DNA of 28,386 nucleotides from Gracilaria domingensis (GCA_022539475.1 VCMS01000420.1:37471-65856); one strand, 5' to 3'. Positions 17,873-27,180 are shown, numbered from the stretch's first letter. Program-made: numbers and translations. Notes: generated by a model not told the origin, from the letters alone.

Positions 17873-17961
17873 AAGGAGCGAAGCCAATGATTTCGCTCCT
17901 TGAAAAAATGCGCGGCGCAGATTATGGCTTCAAGCCATAATCTGCGCCCCGCATTTTTTCA
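17873..17961. repeat. Two adjoining hairpins, one with 30-bp arms
   Basis: 17873-17901 pairs AAGGAGCGAA with TTCGCTCCTT. It abuts 17901-17961, where TGAAAAAATGCGCGGCGCAG and ten more bases pair with the right arm around a one-base centre, with a single C/C mismatch. The second is one of the most perfect hairpins in the window, and an RNA copy would be an excellent Dicer-type substrate. Confidence 0.9.
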
Positions 17962-18263
17962 ATAATATGCAAAGTGGGTGATTGCAGGAATTAAAAAAAA
18001 GCCAGGGGCGCCAAAGTTTGGCTAACTAGAAGGTACATTAGTATTAGTACAAGCATCTGAGGTGCTCGATAATGTGGCAGCGGGTTTGGTTAATCGATAC
18101 GTTACTGCTGCTCGAAAGGCGCCGCGTACTCGTCTTCGTTCGCCATCACAGCTGCAGCAACCGATGAAACGAGAATTTTATTGATATGTTTACGAGGTCG
18201 TAGCTCCCCTTCTATTCAGGCGAGAACGAGAGAACACGTTGCTGGTAAAGATCAACCTCACAT

Positions 18264-18437
18264 CTAGTTCGTTCTTGCACGTATTATTTCCTTCCTTTGT
18301 CGTTCTCTTTCTCTCCTAGCTTCCTCCCTCCTAATTTGCTCCTTTCGATAGCGATCGTACTCGCTAACGCAAATCCCGGCTGAAACACACACGAGAAAAG
18401 GTGTAAAGATCTGTGAGATGAAGATCCGAAAACTCAT
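18264..18437 (-). CDS. Small single-pass membrane protein, 57 aa
   Basis: ATG 18437 to TAG 18264. Residues 4-25 (RIFISQIFTPFLVCVSAGIC) form one membrane helix. VSEYDRYRKEQI and an Arg/Glu-rich helix (RREEARRERERQRKEII) follow and end the protein. A short N-terminus, one helix and a long charged helix are typical of small mitochondrial inner-membrane subunits and assembly factors; PET117-like proteins have this plan. No diagnostic residues allow a firm name. Single-exon, with the ATG immediately before the helix. Upstream codons in the same frame are a translation of the minisatellite and are not credible as protein. Confidence 0.5.
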   Translation of the reverse strand: MSFRIFISQIFTPFLVCVSAGICVSEYDRYRKEQIRREEARRERERQRKEIIRARTN

Positions 18438-18468
18438 ATCTAATCCGGAGTGATGAGGGCGATAAAGC

Positions 18469-18563
18469 GGTGGGGCGCTGCGGAGGTGGTGGGGCGCTGC
18501 GGAGGCGGTGGGGCGTTGCGGAGGCGGCGGGGCGTTGCGGAGGTGGTGGAGTGCTGCCGTGGC
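18469..18563. repeat. 19-bp GC-rich minisatellite, five copies
   Basis: The unit is near GGTGGGGCGCTGCGGAGG(T/C), repeated at 18469, 18488, 18507, 18526 and 18545, with the last copy the most diverged. It sits 32 bp upstream of the small membrane-protein ATG. The unit length is not a multiple of three and frames through it are artefacts. Confidence 0.88.
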
Positions 18564-18749
18564 GGCGGAGCGGATTCTCTGAGATATGAGAAAGTACAAA
18601 GTCTTGGTATCATAAACTGTGTGACATACAGTAGCCTTCGAAAGAGCAGTTATCAAAGTGCGGCGCCCACCATTTTGCGTGCTCATCCACGTTCATCCAC
18701 GTCGCACACTGCCACGCATGGTGAGGGAATTGAAAACGCCATTTTGGTG

Positions 18750-18863
18750 ATGGCGTCGGCGGTTACAGCCAAAGCGGGCAAAAACAATAAAAATAAAGTT
18801 TGCTCTCGTAGAGTACAAGTCCAATTGGACGAAAAGGCACTAGCCAAATATAAGCTTACGTAG
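18750..18863 (+). CDS. Possible 37-aa basic peptide
   Basis: ATG 18750 opens 37 codons (MASAVTAKAGKNNKNKV, then SRRVQVQLDEKALAKYKLT) ending in TAG. The second half looks like the end of an ordered, charged domain. It may be a short conserved protein or the last exon of a gene starting upstream. AT-rich sequence with AATAAA-like motifs follows at ~18980. There is no independent support. Confidence 0.25.
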   Translation: MASAVTAKAGKNNKNKVCSRRVQVQLDEKALAKYKLT

Positions 18864-19028
18864 ATAGAGTGCAGCAGAAGCCAAAAAACACAAGCACGAA
18901 CACAAGAAGAGAAGAGGGATACCAAACGATAGACAAAAAAATAAGGAAGAACAAAGAAGGATAATATATGTAATAAGATATGAATAAAAATGTGTCACAA
19001 CCGAAAAATGAAAAGAGAAATCTGTGCT

Positions 19029-19370
19029 CTAAAAGATAGTATTGTTCTTCTTTCTAAGTGTCGCACGATGACGCGGGCTCCTGTAGTGGACGCGCAGATC
19101 GTGGGCTTCCGAGAACTGGATGTCGCAAGCCTTGCAGTGAATGTCCAGCTCAGTGTAGTTTTCACGGCGCAAAGCTCTGCGATGGCGACGGCCGGCTTGA
19201 TGGACTTCAAGCTGACGCTGGCTCTAGACCTTGATTTCACAGACACGACAGCGTTTGAAGATTCGCTTACGCGACAGAGGGTTACGACGGCGCTTCTCTT
19301 TCTGAGTGGCTACGCGAAAGATATGGCGCTCGCGTGGCCGGTCAAGAGGCTGCACAGCCGACTTCTTTAT
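19029..19370 (-). pseudogene. Two U1/matrin-type C2H2 zinc fingers, stop in first
   Basis: On the minus strand two segments share exactly the spacing C-x2-C-x12-H-x5-H, as in the U1-like/JAZ/zf-met class that binds RNA or dsRNA. Finger 1 (19250-19182) has CRVC, then LEVHQAGRRH. Finger 2 (19136-19068) has CKAC, then LRVHYRSPRH. The fingers are 38 codons apart in one frame, which ends at a TAG at 19031-19029. A TAG at 19226-19224 falls inside finger 1, so the gene is broken or this copy is misread. A basic stretch rich in Arg/Lys lies upstream (KEKRRRNPLSRKRIFKRC). No start codon was found; an acceptor-like CAG near 19396 could begin an exon. The 182-codon plus frame over the same DNA is a by-product. 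Confidence 0.6.
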
Positions 19371-19725
19371 CTTCGGAACGGGGTCAGGGACTTCTGTTTT
19401 GCAAAACCCAGCGATGGGGAAAGACACGCAAAAGCGGTTCAGACCCTCTCTCAAGAGGCGAGCACAGCAGTAGAGCGCTCCTACAGTTACGACACGGCAA
19501 TGCCGAGTGTAAGATCGGGGTCGACCTTTTCCAAGTAATGGAGGGAGCGAAGCGCCGAAGAAGAAGCGTCCAGCGGTAAAGAACACACGACACAAGTCGG
19601 CAGTAGCGTCACGTGCGTAGCAAGCGGTACCCACGAGTGTGGCGATGACACGCGAGAGCGGTGATAGCCCACGCGAGTGTGTCGAGCCACGAACGGTATG
19701 CACCGGTACACCAAGTAGTGCTACC

Positions 19726-20209
19726 TGTATAACAGGGACAGAAATAAAGAAAACACACACAACGTACACGCGGAAGCGGTAGTGGTGTTAATGGGGTCGC
19801 GAGGCGGATGATGAACCCTGCACAAGGTGGCGACTCTCCGGGAGGAGGATATCGGTCACCAAGGGTGAAACATCAGAGCCGAACACTCGGTTGTTCTGTT
19901 TACTTCCCCAGCACTGGGTGCAGCTCAACCTACTAAGTACTGCAGTAGGTTGGCCCACTTTCAGTGTGGTACAGCAGATATGCTACAAATATCTACTTCA
20001 AATACCCCAATGAATGGGTGCAAACCTCCCACACGTGTGTGACTCACCGGCTAGGCTGTGCACCTCATAACACTAATTCTAATATTAAGTATACCCAAGA
20101 ATGGGCTGATCTCACCAGTTATTCATACTGTGTGCCACCACCTACCGGCATCGCCGTGCATATTATGAATCGCATCAACAAAGGAGTCTCGGAATCGCGT
20201 TGCATTACA
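19726..20209 (-). repeat. Probable 3' LTR, 484 bp
   Basis: Read on the minus strand it starts TGTAATGCAACGCG directly after a purine tract and ends CTGTTATACA, giving perfect TGTA...TACA termini. A TATA-like TATACTTAATATTAG lies ~110 bp in. The second LTR is not in the window, so the left limit is inferred from the terminal sequence only. Confidence 0.6.
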
Positions 20210-20222
20210 TTTCCCCCTCCTT
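20210..20222 (-). promoter_or_regulatory. Polypurine tract of the retroelement
   Basis: On the minus strand AAGGAGGGGGAAA is immediately followed by the LTR start TGTAATG. This is the expected primer site for plus-strand DNA synthesis. Confidence 0.65.
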
Positions 20223-20447
20223 AGGGTGCAAGACGACCCCACGAGCGGTTTCGCTTTCCTACTCTGGAGTGCATTTAAGCACGTTGGCATGACGGTGTCC
20301 AATCCGGCCTCCCTGGTCTCTTCTAACGGCGACACCGGTCAACCCCTCTCCACGCGAACTGCGGCAGTGTCTCTTCCGATACCTCGGCGCGCTCTCCCTT
20401 CTTTCTCGCTTCCAGCGCTTTCGTTTCTCCCTCGCGCGCTTTCTGCG

Positions 20448-22335
20448 ATGCCGAACCCGAATCAGGGTAGCAACCAACCGCCTGGCGGGTCTCAGAACCA
20501 ATTCGTTGGTGGTTTCGCTGGGCCGCCACACCCTTCCTCCGCCACACCCTTCCTCCTCTGGAGTGCCTCTCTCACAGCCGTCTTCCGCTGGCGTTACGTT
20601 CCCGCAACCGGTCAATCCGGGATTTCACGCGGCGCCTCTTCCTCAGAAGGGTAGTCAACTTCCGCCCCCGGCGTCTGTACCGCAGTGGAACTGGATCGCT
20701 CCTGCTGTCCCGGTACAACCGGTAGTCAACCCGCATGCGGGCGCGTGGGCGTCGTATGACGAACTCGACAACGTCGACCCTCGCAGCAATCGCACACCGT
20801 TCTTACGAGCTCCGTGGTTTCATCCGCAATGCGTGACCAATCGTTCCCTCGTCGAGGCGTATGCCGATGGCAGTGGTCACCTCCCTGGAGGCCTGCACGT
20901 CTGGATGACGGTGACGTTCGACTGGCATTACCGGATTACCGTTCCTACCAACGCGCTCGTCCACCATCGTGGTCAGTCGCACAACTCCGCTCGGGCGGCC
21001 ATGGTCCGCGTAGCGCACATGCGAATGTTTGGCACGTACTCAGAGCGCCCGATTCCGGCGAACTTCCGTTTCGACGTGGCCTTCTTCCAAACACTCGGCG
21101 AAATCCAATATGGAGAGAATCTTGCCCGGCTCGCCGGTGTGGTGGAGCGTTACCAGAACGTCCCCGTTCACCAAGATCTGCTGTGCTGGACCCGTCCGCT
21201 CCTGCGTGCAGAATTTCAATATCTTCTACGCGTGCCGCGGTCCAACTACCTTCAAACAATGATCCGTCCCGAATGACGTGCCCGCTCCCGATGGGGTTAC
21301 CTTATCCCGTATCAAAACACGGAATCAAACCGGATTCGTCTGCGCCACATGCGTGGGAGATATGTTCCTCTCCCCTTTGTGTGGGCGTCCGTGGAGGTCT
21401 GCCGCCGTGGCTGTTACGTGGACCTCCCCCCCTGTCTCACGTGTATGGGTAGTAGGCTCGTGACAAACCCGTTTACGGGATGGTGGAGTGTTGTCCTCAC
21501 GGAGTGGGCGTCGCGAACAGCGGTGTATCTCCTCAACGAGATGTATGACCAGTATCGACTGTGGTTCATTCCCCCGCGCTTGCGGCAACTCATCCGAGCC
21601 TTGGATCTCACTATCTCGCTTGGCGGTAATGGAAACTTCTCGGATGTCATGTGCCTCTTGCGAGTGATTGATTGGGTCGACTGGAGTCAGGTTCTTCTTT
21701 CGCAGAGCGCGCGGGACGAAGGCGATTCTGCTATTGATCGGTGCCCGGGTCGCAGGTCCCCACTGTCGGGTGATTACATCTATTACGACCCCTGGACACT
21801 GGTGCCGGTTACCAACGCCGAGGGGGAGCTCCTTCGGAACGCCGAGCGAGTCATCCCTCCGCGGCACCCTACGGGCTTCATCATAACTGATGAGTTCTTC
21901 CACCCTGCTGGGGACCAGAAAATCATGGTTGACGACGCTCCCGATGACGGTGACGAGTACGGCGACCACGAATTCGCGGCAGCTCCGTTGGAGGGGACAG
22001 TACCTGCTTCAGCAGTGCCAGGTCCCCAAGCGGGTGCTAACGCGGCCTTGTCGAGCCCGGTGAATGTTCCTTCTGCGCCTCAAGCGGTTCCTGTACCCAC
22101 ACCACTGGTTGTCTCGACTCAAGAGGAGAGTGCTGCCCATTCTGCGATGGCGGCGTCGGCTGCGCCGAACGAAGCCGCGAACGCGGGTATCTCTGACGAA
22201 GTACGGGCTGCCGTGATTGCTCAGTTCCTCAGCGAGGGTGGTGCTTCCGACGCGGCGTCGGGTGATGTTCTGCAAATGCGCGATGCGATCCTTGCGCAGC
22301 TCGCGAACGCGAACAATCAGCCTGGTTCGGAGTAA
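20448..22335 (+). pseudogene. Large antisense ORF inside the retroelement
   Basis: The likely start is ATG 20448 (MPNPNQGSNQPPGG); ATG 20289 is an alternative. The first ~30 codons are in one frame. A perfect 16-bp tandem duplication at 20523-20554 then shifts it, and the rest runs in the frame open from 20506 to the TAA at 22335, with one TGA at 21274-21276. Ignoring those lesions it spans ~625 residues. These are a Pro/Gln/Ser-rich N-terminus, a central ordered region rich in Trp, Tyr and Arg (VWMTVTFDWHYRITV, FRFDVAFFQTLGEIQYG, VIDWVDWSQVLLSQS), a short CLTC pair, an acidic turn, and an Ala/Pro-rich tail ending in a helix. No zinc knuckle, membrane helix or known domain is seen. It lies between the 3' LTR and pol on the opposite strand. 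Confidence 0.6.
20523..20554 (+). repeat. Perfect 16-bp tandem duplication causing a frameshift
   Basis: CCGCCACACCCTTCCT occurs twice back to back. One copy fewer would leave the reading frame of the antisense ORF continuous across this point, so the duplication is a recent slippage-type lesion. Confidence 0.9.
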
Positions 22336-22350
22336 CTCGTGCAACCTCTC

Positions 22351-22639
22351 CTCCATGGAGTCCCTCCTGGGTAATACCCATTACCTAGGCAGTTGCGAGC
22401 TCAAGTAGCGAGCCGCAACATAGTTACGATAACCAGTAAAACTGTGACTTCTCTCGACTTCAAAGCTTCTTTCCTTTCTTAAGGTACATACTTCATAACT
22501 TCTCCCTTTCGGGGTAATCTTCCTCTTACGAGTTTCCGTTTCCTCTTCATAGAGTTTTTCTTTCTCTTCTGAGCTTCATTTTCTCTTCATAGAGTCTTCT
22601 TCCTCTTTCGAGTGTATCTATCGTCTCCTCTTCCTGAGG
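22351..22639. repeat. Array of microhairpins about 20 bp apart
   Basis: Small self-complementary units recur at a near-constant step: CTCCATGGAG (22351), GGGTAATACCC (22369), CCTAGG (22384), GTTACGATAAC (22423), CCTTTCTTAAGG (22473), CTCCCTTTCGGGG (22502), CTCTTACGAG (22523), CTCTTCATAGAG (22543), CTCTTCTGAG (22564), CTCTTCATAGAG (22583), CTCTTTCGAG (22603) and CCTCTTCCTGAGG (22627). Spacers are pyrimidine-rich. From 22502 on the step is 19-24 bp. The array fills the gap between the antisense ORF and the end of pol. Confidence 0.75.
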
Positions 22640-22809
22640 GCATAACTGTTCGAACTTCAACTGTCCTCGCCATAGAGTGTCTCCTCATCACGCGAGTAGC
22701 GGTACAGTACTTCTCTGGAGGTTGTCGCAGTGTTCCTCGATTGAGTGTTGTCGTTCGTAGGACCGTTCGTGCGCGGTACGCGATAAGCCTCCGTCTCCAA
22801 CGACGTGTG

Positions 22810-23379
22810 CTATCCGACCATCGCTTGATATAGGTTAGCCGGCAACGCCGTCTTAGTTCGACGATGGTACTGCACGATCTTCGATCGGAGTAAGTGCTCC
22901 ACCGGTTCGTCCGAATCCCGCGACGGCGGATAGCCATACCAGCGTACCTGGTACTGAACATACCCCTTCGGGTTCCAACTGTGTCCCACAATGTGGTCTA
23001 CGACGAACTCTATCGAGTATACGCCCCGCTCGAGCTCTTCTTGCGAATGGTCGTCAGTGCGCTGCGGCGGTACCGTAACTTCGTCACCAGCGGTGCTGTG
23101 AGTCTGGGCTGACGCATTCGGCGCTGAATGTGTCCTCTGTTGAGTGTTCGCTTCCCGTTTCCGGGCTTTCTCAAGCAGCTTCGCCGCTTCAGCGGGTCCA
23201 CGAACGGCTGGTTCACGCGGTAGTTCCCGTCCTGACGGTGAAAGCGGACGCGGAGGCGGAAACGGCACGTGCCGGTTCACGTGACGACACGCGACGGTTC
23301 GCGGTGGTGGCACTGTTACGAGCTGTGATTGGCCCACTCTTTGGCGCGCGCTGCGCGCCCCAAGATTTGTGGTGCGCAA
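22810..23379 (-). pseudogene. Chromodomain, C-terminal end of Pol
   Basis: The frame runs from ~23379 to the stop at 22810 with no credible ATG of its own, so it is the end of the Pol reading frame. Residues ~60-80 are an Ala/Glu/Lys helix. Residues 120-175 form a chromodomain: YSIEFVVDHIVGHSW, VQYQVRWYGYP, then DSDEPVEHLL and a final helix KIVQYHRR. Chromodomains at the integrase C-terminus direct chromovirus insertion to particular chromatin. One cage residue is odd: the usual T-W-E-P is S-D-E-P here, so the second tryptophan is missing and methyl-lysine binding may be weakened or lost. Confidence 0.72.
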
Positions 23380-24348
23380 GCGCTCCTGGAGCTGCAGTGT
23401 GCGTTTTACCTAAATCAGGGCTGTAATCCGTATCTCCAACCAGCGGTGCGCCGTCATGATTTATCGAAACGTCATGACGTGCGACTTGCGACTTCCCCAC
23501 GGCTGGGTGCAACGGTACATACCATTATCCGAACCGGAGTGTGTGATCTTCGCTTTAGCGGGCGTCTTCTCTTCTTCCTGCTCTGCAGTGTCTAAGGTAC
23601 CGGGATCTGCCGTGACTTCCTTAGCGCGCGCCCGCGAAGGCGGTATGTGGCGGTCGTCAGCGACGGTTTGCGGCGACTGCGCATCCGGAATACTCCGTGG
23701 TACAGTATCCAGCTTCACTGTAGCCTCGCTCTGCCGAGAAGTCGAGTGTTCTTGATCAACTTCCGGCCTTGCCGTGGTAACGTCGCGAACGAGAGCATGC
23801 TCCGCGTCCTGCGCCGACGAGACGATGGGCGCGTGTTCTGGCAACAATTCCCCAAGCGGGTGAGCGATACCAGTATCCTGGGACAACCTCGAGTCCGTTC
23901 GTTGCGTGCGGTATCCTTCCGAAAGGTCGCAATCCTTCGTAGAAGGTTGTGCATCCTCCGCGGAGTTCTGCGCGACAGCGGCCGACTGCAGCGCGTCCTT
24001 CGCGGCTTCAACACGCGATAGCGGGTGATCCTTCCTAGTAACAGTCGTGTTCGTAGCAACTACGTCTTCGACGGTGTCCTGAGACGACTCCGCCTCCTCT
24101 TCATTATCTTTCCGTGAATCACGGTGCTGCGACGGTAACGACACCGGTGACTCACTCCCCGCAACGACGCGTGAATTCTCCTCCCCTTCCTTACGTGGAG
24201 CGTTACGGGGGGCAGTCATCACGTCTGTTGACAGTGTAATAGACGCTGTGAAACGCGATTTCACCAGCGCTGTATGTTCCGATATCTCGGCTTGCGACGA
24301 TATAATCGGTACCTCTGCGAGACCCCTTGCAGGGTGGCGAAGCCCCAC
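23380..24348 (-). pseudogene. Long Ser/Thr/Glu-rich linker of Pol
   Basis: A ~295-residue frame (24348-23461) lies between the integrase GPY/F module and the chromodomain. It overlaps the end of the integrase frame in another register and leads, through one more shift or two stops (23463 and about 23412), into the chromodomain frame. The sequence is disordered: Ser, Thr, Glu, Asp and Ala dominate and no fold is seen. In most chromoviruses the chromodomain follows GPY/F closely, so a spacer of several hundred residues is unusual. Its codon composition matches the rest of Pol and it stays largely open, which suggests it was translated. Confidence 0.5.
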
Positions 24349-25442
24349 AGTAGGTGTAGTGTTCCAGCTTCCTGCTGTGAATCCGAAACTACTTCCGTGT
24401 GCACGGTTGGGCCCTGCACAACGCGATCGCGGGAAAAACGCTCATGAACGTCACCAACTTCCACTACGCCTGTGTCCATATTCACGCTAATAACGCGGTA
24501 GGGACCATCAGCGATGGGTGAGAGCTTGTGGCGCCTCTCCTTTTCAGGGTTGTAGTACTCTTTTCTGATAAAGGCGACGGTTCCAACTTGCAGTGGCGGT
24601 AGTGGTCTCCGTACCTGGGCATCAAAGTTCCGCTTGTAAGCGTGTTGTTCTTTCGCCATTGACGACCTGGAGACAGGTACCATGTTGGTTAACCACTGCC
24701 TCCATTGCAGGTAGTGATCCCGTATTGACGGTGACGTATCCAGATTTGCTGATGGTTAGACCGGAACTGGCGGTGGTGTCCGTGAGAGCACGAGCTCAAA
24801 GGGCGATAAACCAGTTACTCTGTGAACTTGCGTATTATATGCATACGTCACGGTATCCGTGTAGAGATCCCAAGTTTTCGGGTGTTCAACAGTAAAAGCC
24901 CGCAACGCGGAGAGCATTGTCCGATTAGACCGTTCCACTCGCCCATTGCATTGGGGATGATAGGTCGTCGTGAAGAGATTCTTCACGTCGAGTATCCGAC
25001 AGACATCCTGGAAGAAACGCGCAGTAAACTGCGGACCATTATCCGAAAGGAGATTGACCGGGCGACCGTAGACCATAACCCAATGGCGAACGAATGCCTC
25101 CGCAGCACTGCGTGCTGTAATCGACTTCAACGGAACTGTCCAGACTAGCTTACTGAATCTATCCGTAATAACGAGTAAGAACCGATTTCCTCGAGAAGTA
25201 CGCAAGAACTCACCGAGTGTATCGATGGCAATAAACTCCAACGGCGCCCTTGCGGAGAAAAGTGTTAGTTTCTTCGCATGGCGAGGCTGTTTAACTCGCT
25301 CGCGAGCACAATGTGCACACGCCTTCACGGTGGTGTAGGAGTCTAACGCTAACGCAGGCCAGTAGAAATCCCAATGCAGTGTCGTGTATAGCTGCTTAGC
25401 ACCCGGATGGGAAGCCATCCACGAGTGATGCGAGAGACGCAA
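24261..25442 (-). pseudogene. Integrase with HHCC, DD35E and GPY/F
   Basis: Counting from 25442, an HHCC zinc-binding segment covers residues 5-45 (SHHSWMASHPG, then CAHC). The catalytic triad is D74 (FIAIDTLGEF), D134 (LLSDNGPQF) and E170 (NGRVERSNR), giving the DD35E spacing. All three acids are intact. A TAA at 24758-24756 interrupts the frame about 60 residues after E170. The frame continues immediately with normal integrase C-terminal sequence, including KLSPIADGPYRVISV at ~24530-24480, the GPY/F module. The frame has no start codon and is joined to RNase H by a frameshift near 25440. It inserts element cDNA into host DNA; this copy is dead. Confidence 0.85.
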
Positions 25443-26241
25443 TACCCGTGTTGTAAGGAGTGAGAAACCACAATCTGTGGGGTAGAACGAACCACTCTGA
25501 CGAGGTAACCTTGTGTGCTGACTCCGAACGGGATGTTAGCACCACCATTAATTTGGGCGCGTATCCTCGTACAGAACGGGTCAGATTGCTGTTCCCGCAC
25601 CAGCTCTTCTGGAGTAATGGGGACGAATGTACCGGATTCCGGGTTTTCACCGTCTGCGACGAGCAAATCATCACAGATGTCGTCCGACACGATGTCGTAG
25701 TCTTCGTCACCCTCCTCCATGAGGAAACAGGGGATATCCTCGTCATCCTCGTCGATAGGTAATGCCTCACCGTCCGTTCCTAATCGCGAAAGCGCATCCG
25801 CTTGAGCGTTGAGAGAACCCTTCTTATAGGTGACCTCGTAGTCAAACTCGGCAAGCCGAAGACGCCAACGCATCAGGCGACCGGAAGGTTCCGTGATTGA
25901 CATGAACCAACGCAATGCGGAGTGATCCATATTGACGGTGAAGTGTACACCCATAAGATATGGTCGTAGCGTCTGCAAGGCCCATACCATGGCGAGACAC
26001 TCCTTCTCGGATACCGAGTAATTGCGCTCGTGCACGTTGAGTGTATGAGACCAATAGCCAATTTGTTTGCGTTCTCCTTCGGGTGTAGTTGAAAGAGAGC
26101 ACAGCCAATCTGGTAATCGCTCGAATCCGTATCCACGGTGTACGGCAACCCGTTCTTCGGTAACACTAACACGGGTGCCGTAGTAACAGCCTCTTTAAGA
26201 GAGTTGAAGGCCTCCACTTGCGTGGGGGTAAGTAGTCCCAA
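25349..26241 (-). pseudogene. RNase H domain and connection to integrase
   Basis: Two overlapping registers together encode a Ty3-type RNase H. The first (to ~26060) has APVLVLPKNG and VDTDSSDYQIGCALFQ with the first catalytic Asp. After a frameshift the second (from 26035) gives HERNYSVSEKECLAMVWAL, VNMDHSALRWF and FDYEVTYKKGSLNAQADALS. A ~130-residue acidic spacer (DEDDEDIPCFLMEEGDED) follows and runs to the integrase. RNase H removes the RNA template strand during reverse transcription. Frameshifts near 26060 and 25440 make this copy inactive. Confidence 0.8.
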
Positions 26242-26261
26242 TTTGGGCGGTTGTCCCTTCT

Positions 26262-27180
26262 TCAGGAGTTCGTTAAGCGGTCCCGCGATCTTCGCGAATT
26301 GAGAAATGAACCGTCTATAGACGTTGCATAGCCCCAGAAAGAAGCGTAGCTCTGTCTGTGTAGTGGGGTGCTTCGCCTCTTTGACGACTTCACGCGAGCT
26401 TCCTCGATCAGCAGCTGTCCTGGACGTATGACATGGCCCAGATACTTCACTGAGTTAGTGAAAAACTCACACTTCCTCAACCTGAGAGTAATTCCAGCAT
26501 CCCGCAAAGCGGTTATTATCTCCGAACATGTTCGAGGTGATCCCAAACTGTTGGAAAACACGATTGATGTCATCGAGGTATACAAGCAACTCTGCTATTT
26601 GAAGCGAGCTAACAAAAGTCCAGAGCACGAATGAAAACCCAGCGGGGCTTCGTTAATCCAAACGGCATACCGCTTTAAAGTACGTATATTAATACCCTGA
26701 ATACAGGTAAAAGCATGGTCTTGTCACGTCTTCCGTCCCATACTGGGACTTGCCAGTAACCCCCGTTGCCATCCAAAGTGAAGAACACAATAGCATCGCC
26801 AACAGTCGGATATCTCGTCCAACGAGATATAGGGTACACTTCCTTTGACGGCTGACATCGTTCAAGCGACGATAGCATACAAAAGCGCCAGGACCCCATC
26901 GGGTGCCGAAGCCAGTACTAACTGGAGAGGCTTCACGGCGACTAAGCCGTTCTATTACGCCACGCGGAGCATTTTGTTGATCTTTAAACTCTTCTTCCCA
27001 CGTGGCTTTCGCCTGCCCTGTAAGGGTGCCTGAGCAATAGGCTTGGTCTCCTGGCAGGAGTGTCAATCCGTTGTTTCCGTGCTTGAAAACCTCTCGAGGG
27101 AACCAATCCCAACATTGTGTAAAACTCTCGCAACATGTTGCGCAACTCCACGTGTAACCTGTACATGGCCGATATTCCAA
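26262..27180 (-). pseudogene. Reverse transcriptase remnants
   Basis: RT motifs are spread over all three minus frames. VIERLSRREASPVST and CYRRLNDV (about 26940-26880) correspond to the entry and the (D)YRxLN motif. FFTLDGNGGYWQVPVWDG (near 26790) is motif A with its catalytic Asp. YLDDI (26580-26569 and on) is the motif C YxDD box. GITLRLRKCEFF and VKYLGHVI (near 26480) are the downstream KCxF and LGxxI signatures. At least four frameshifts separate them. The Asp residues themselves survive. Upstream, 27180-26950 gives sequence resembling the region between protease and RT. Confidence 0.78.

Noticed and set aside
18450..18686. Extended frames through the 19-bp minisatellite
   Set aside because: The translations are repeat artefacts; only the parts outside the minisatellite look like protein.
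18990..19538. 182-residue plus-strand ORF
   Set aside because: The opposite strand encodes two zinc fingers of identical spacing over the same DNA; the plus frame shows no motif.
20448..22335. Ordinary Gag of the same element
   Set aside because: It is on the opposite strand to pol and lacks a CCHC knuckle; it could be Gag-like only if it belonged to another element.
22351..22639. CRISPR-like repeats
   Set aside because: The stems differ in sequence and there is no constant repeat; the context is a eukaryotic retroelement.
5971..24758. Reassigned genetic code explaining the internal stops
   Set aside because: The interruptions use TAA, TAG and TGA alike, and natural-looking gene ends use the same codons. 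One reassignment cannot account for them.
5971..24758. C-to-T (RIP-like) mutation proven by the stop codons
   Set aside because: Every stop codon can be derived from CAA, CAG or CGA by one C-to-T change, so the pattern carries no information without intact homologues.
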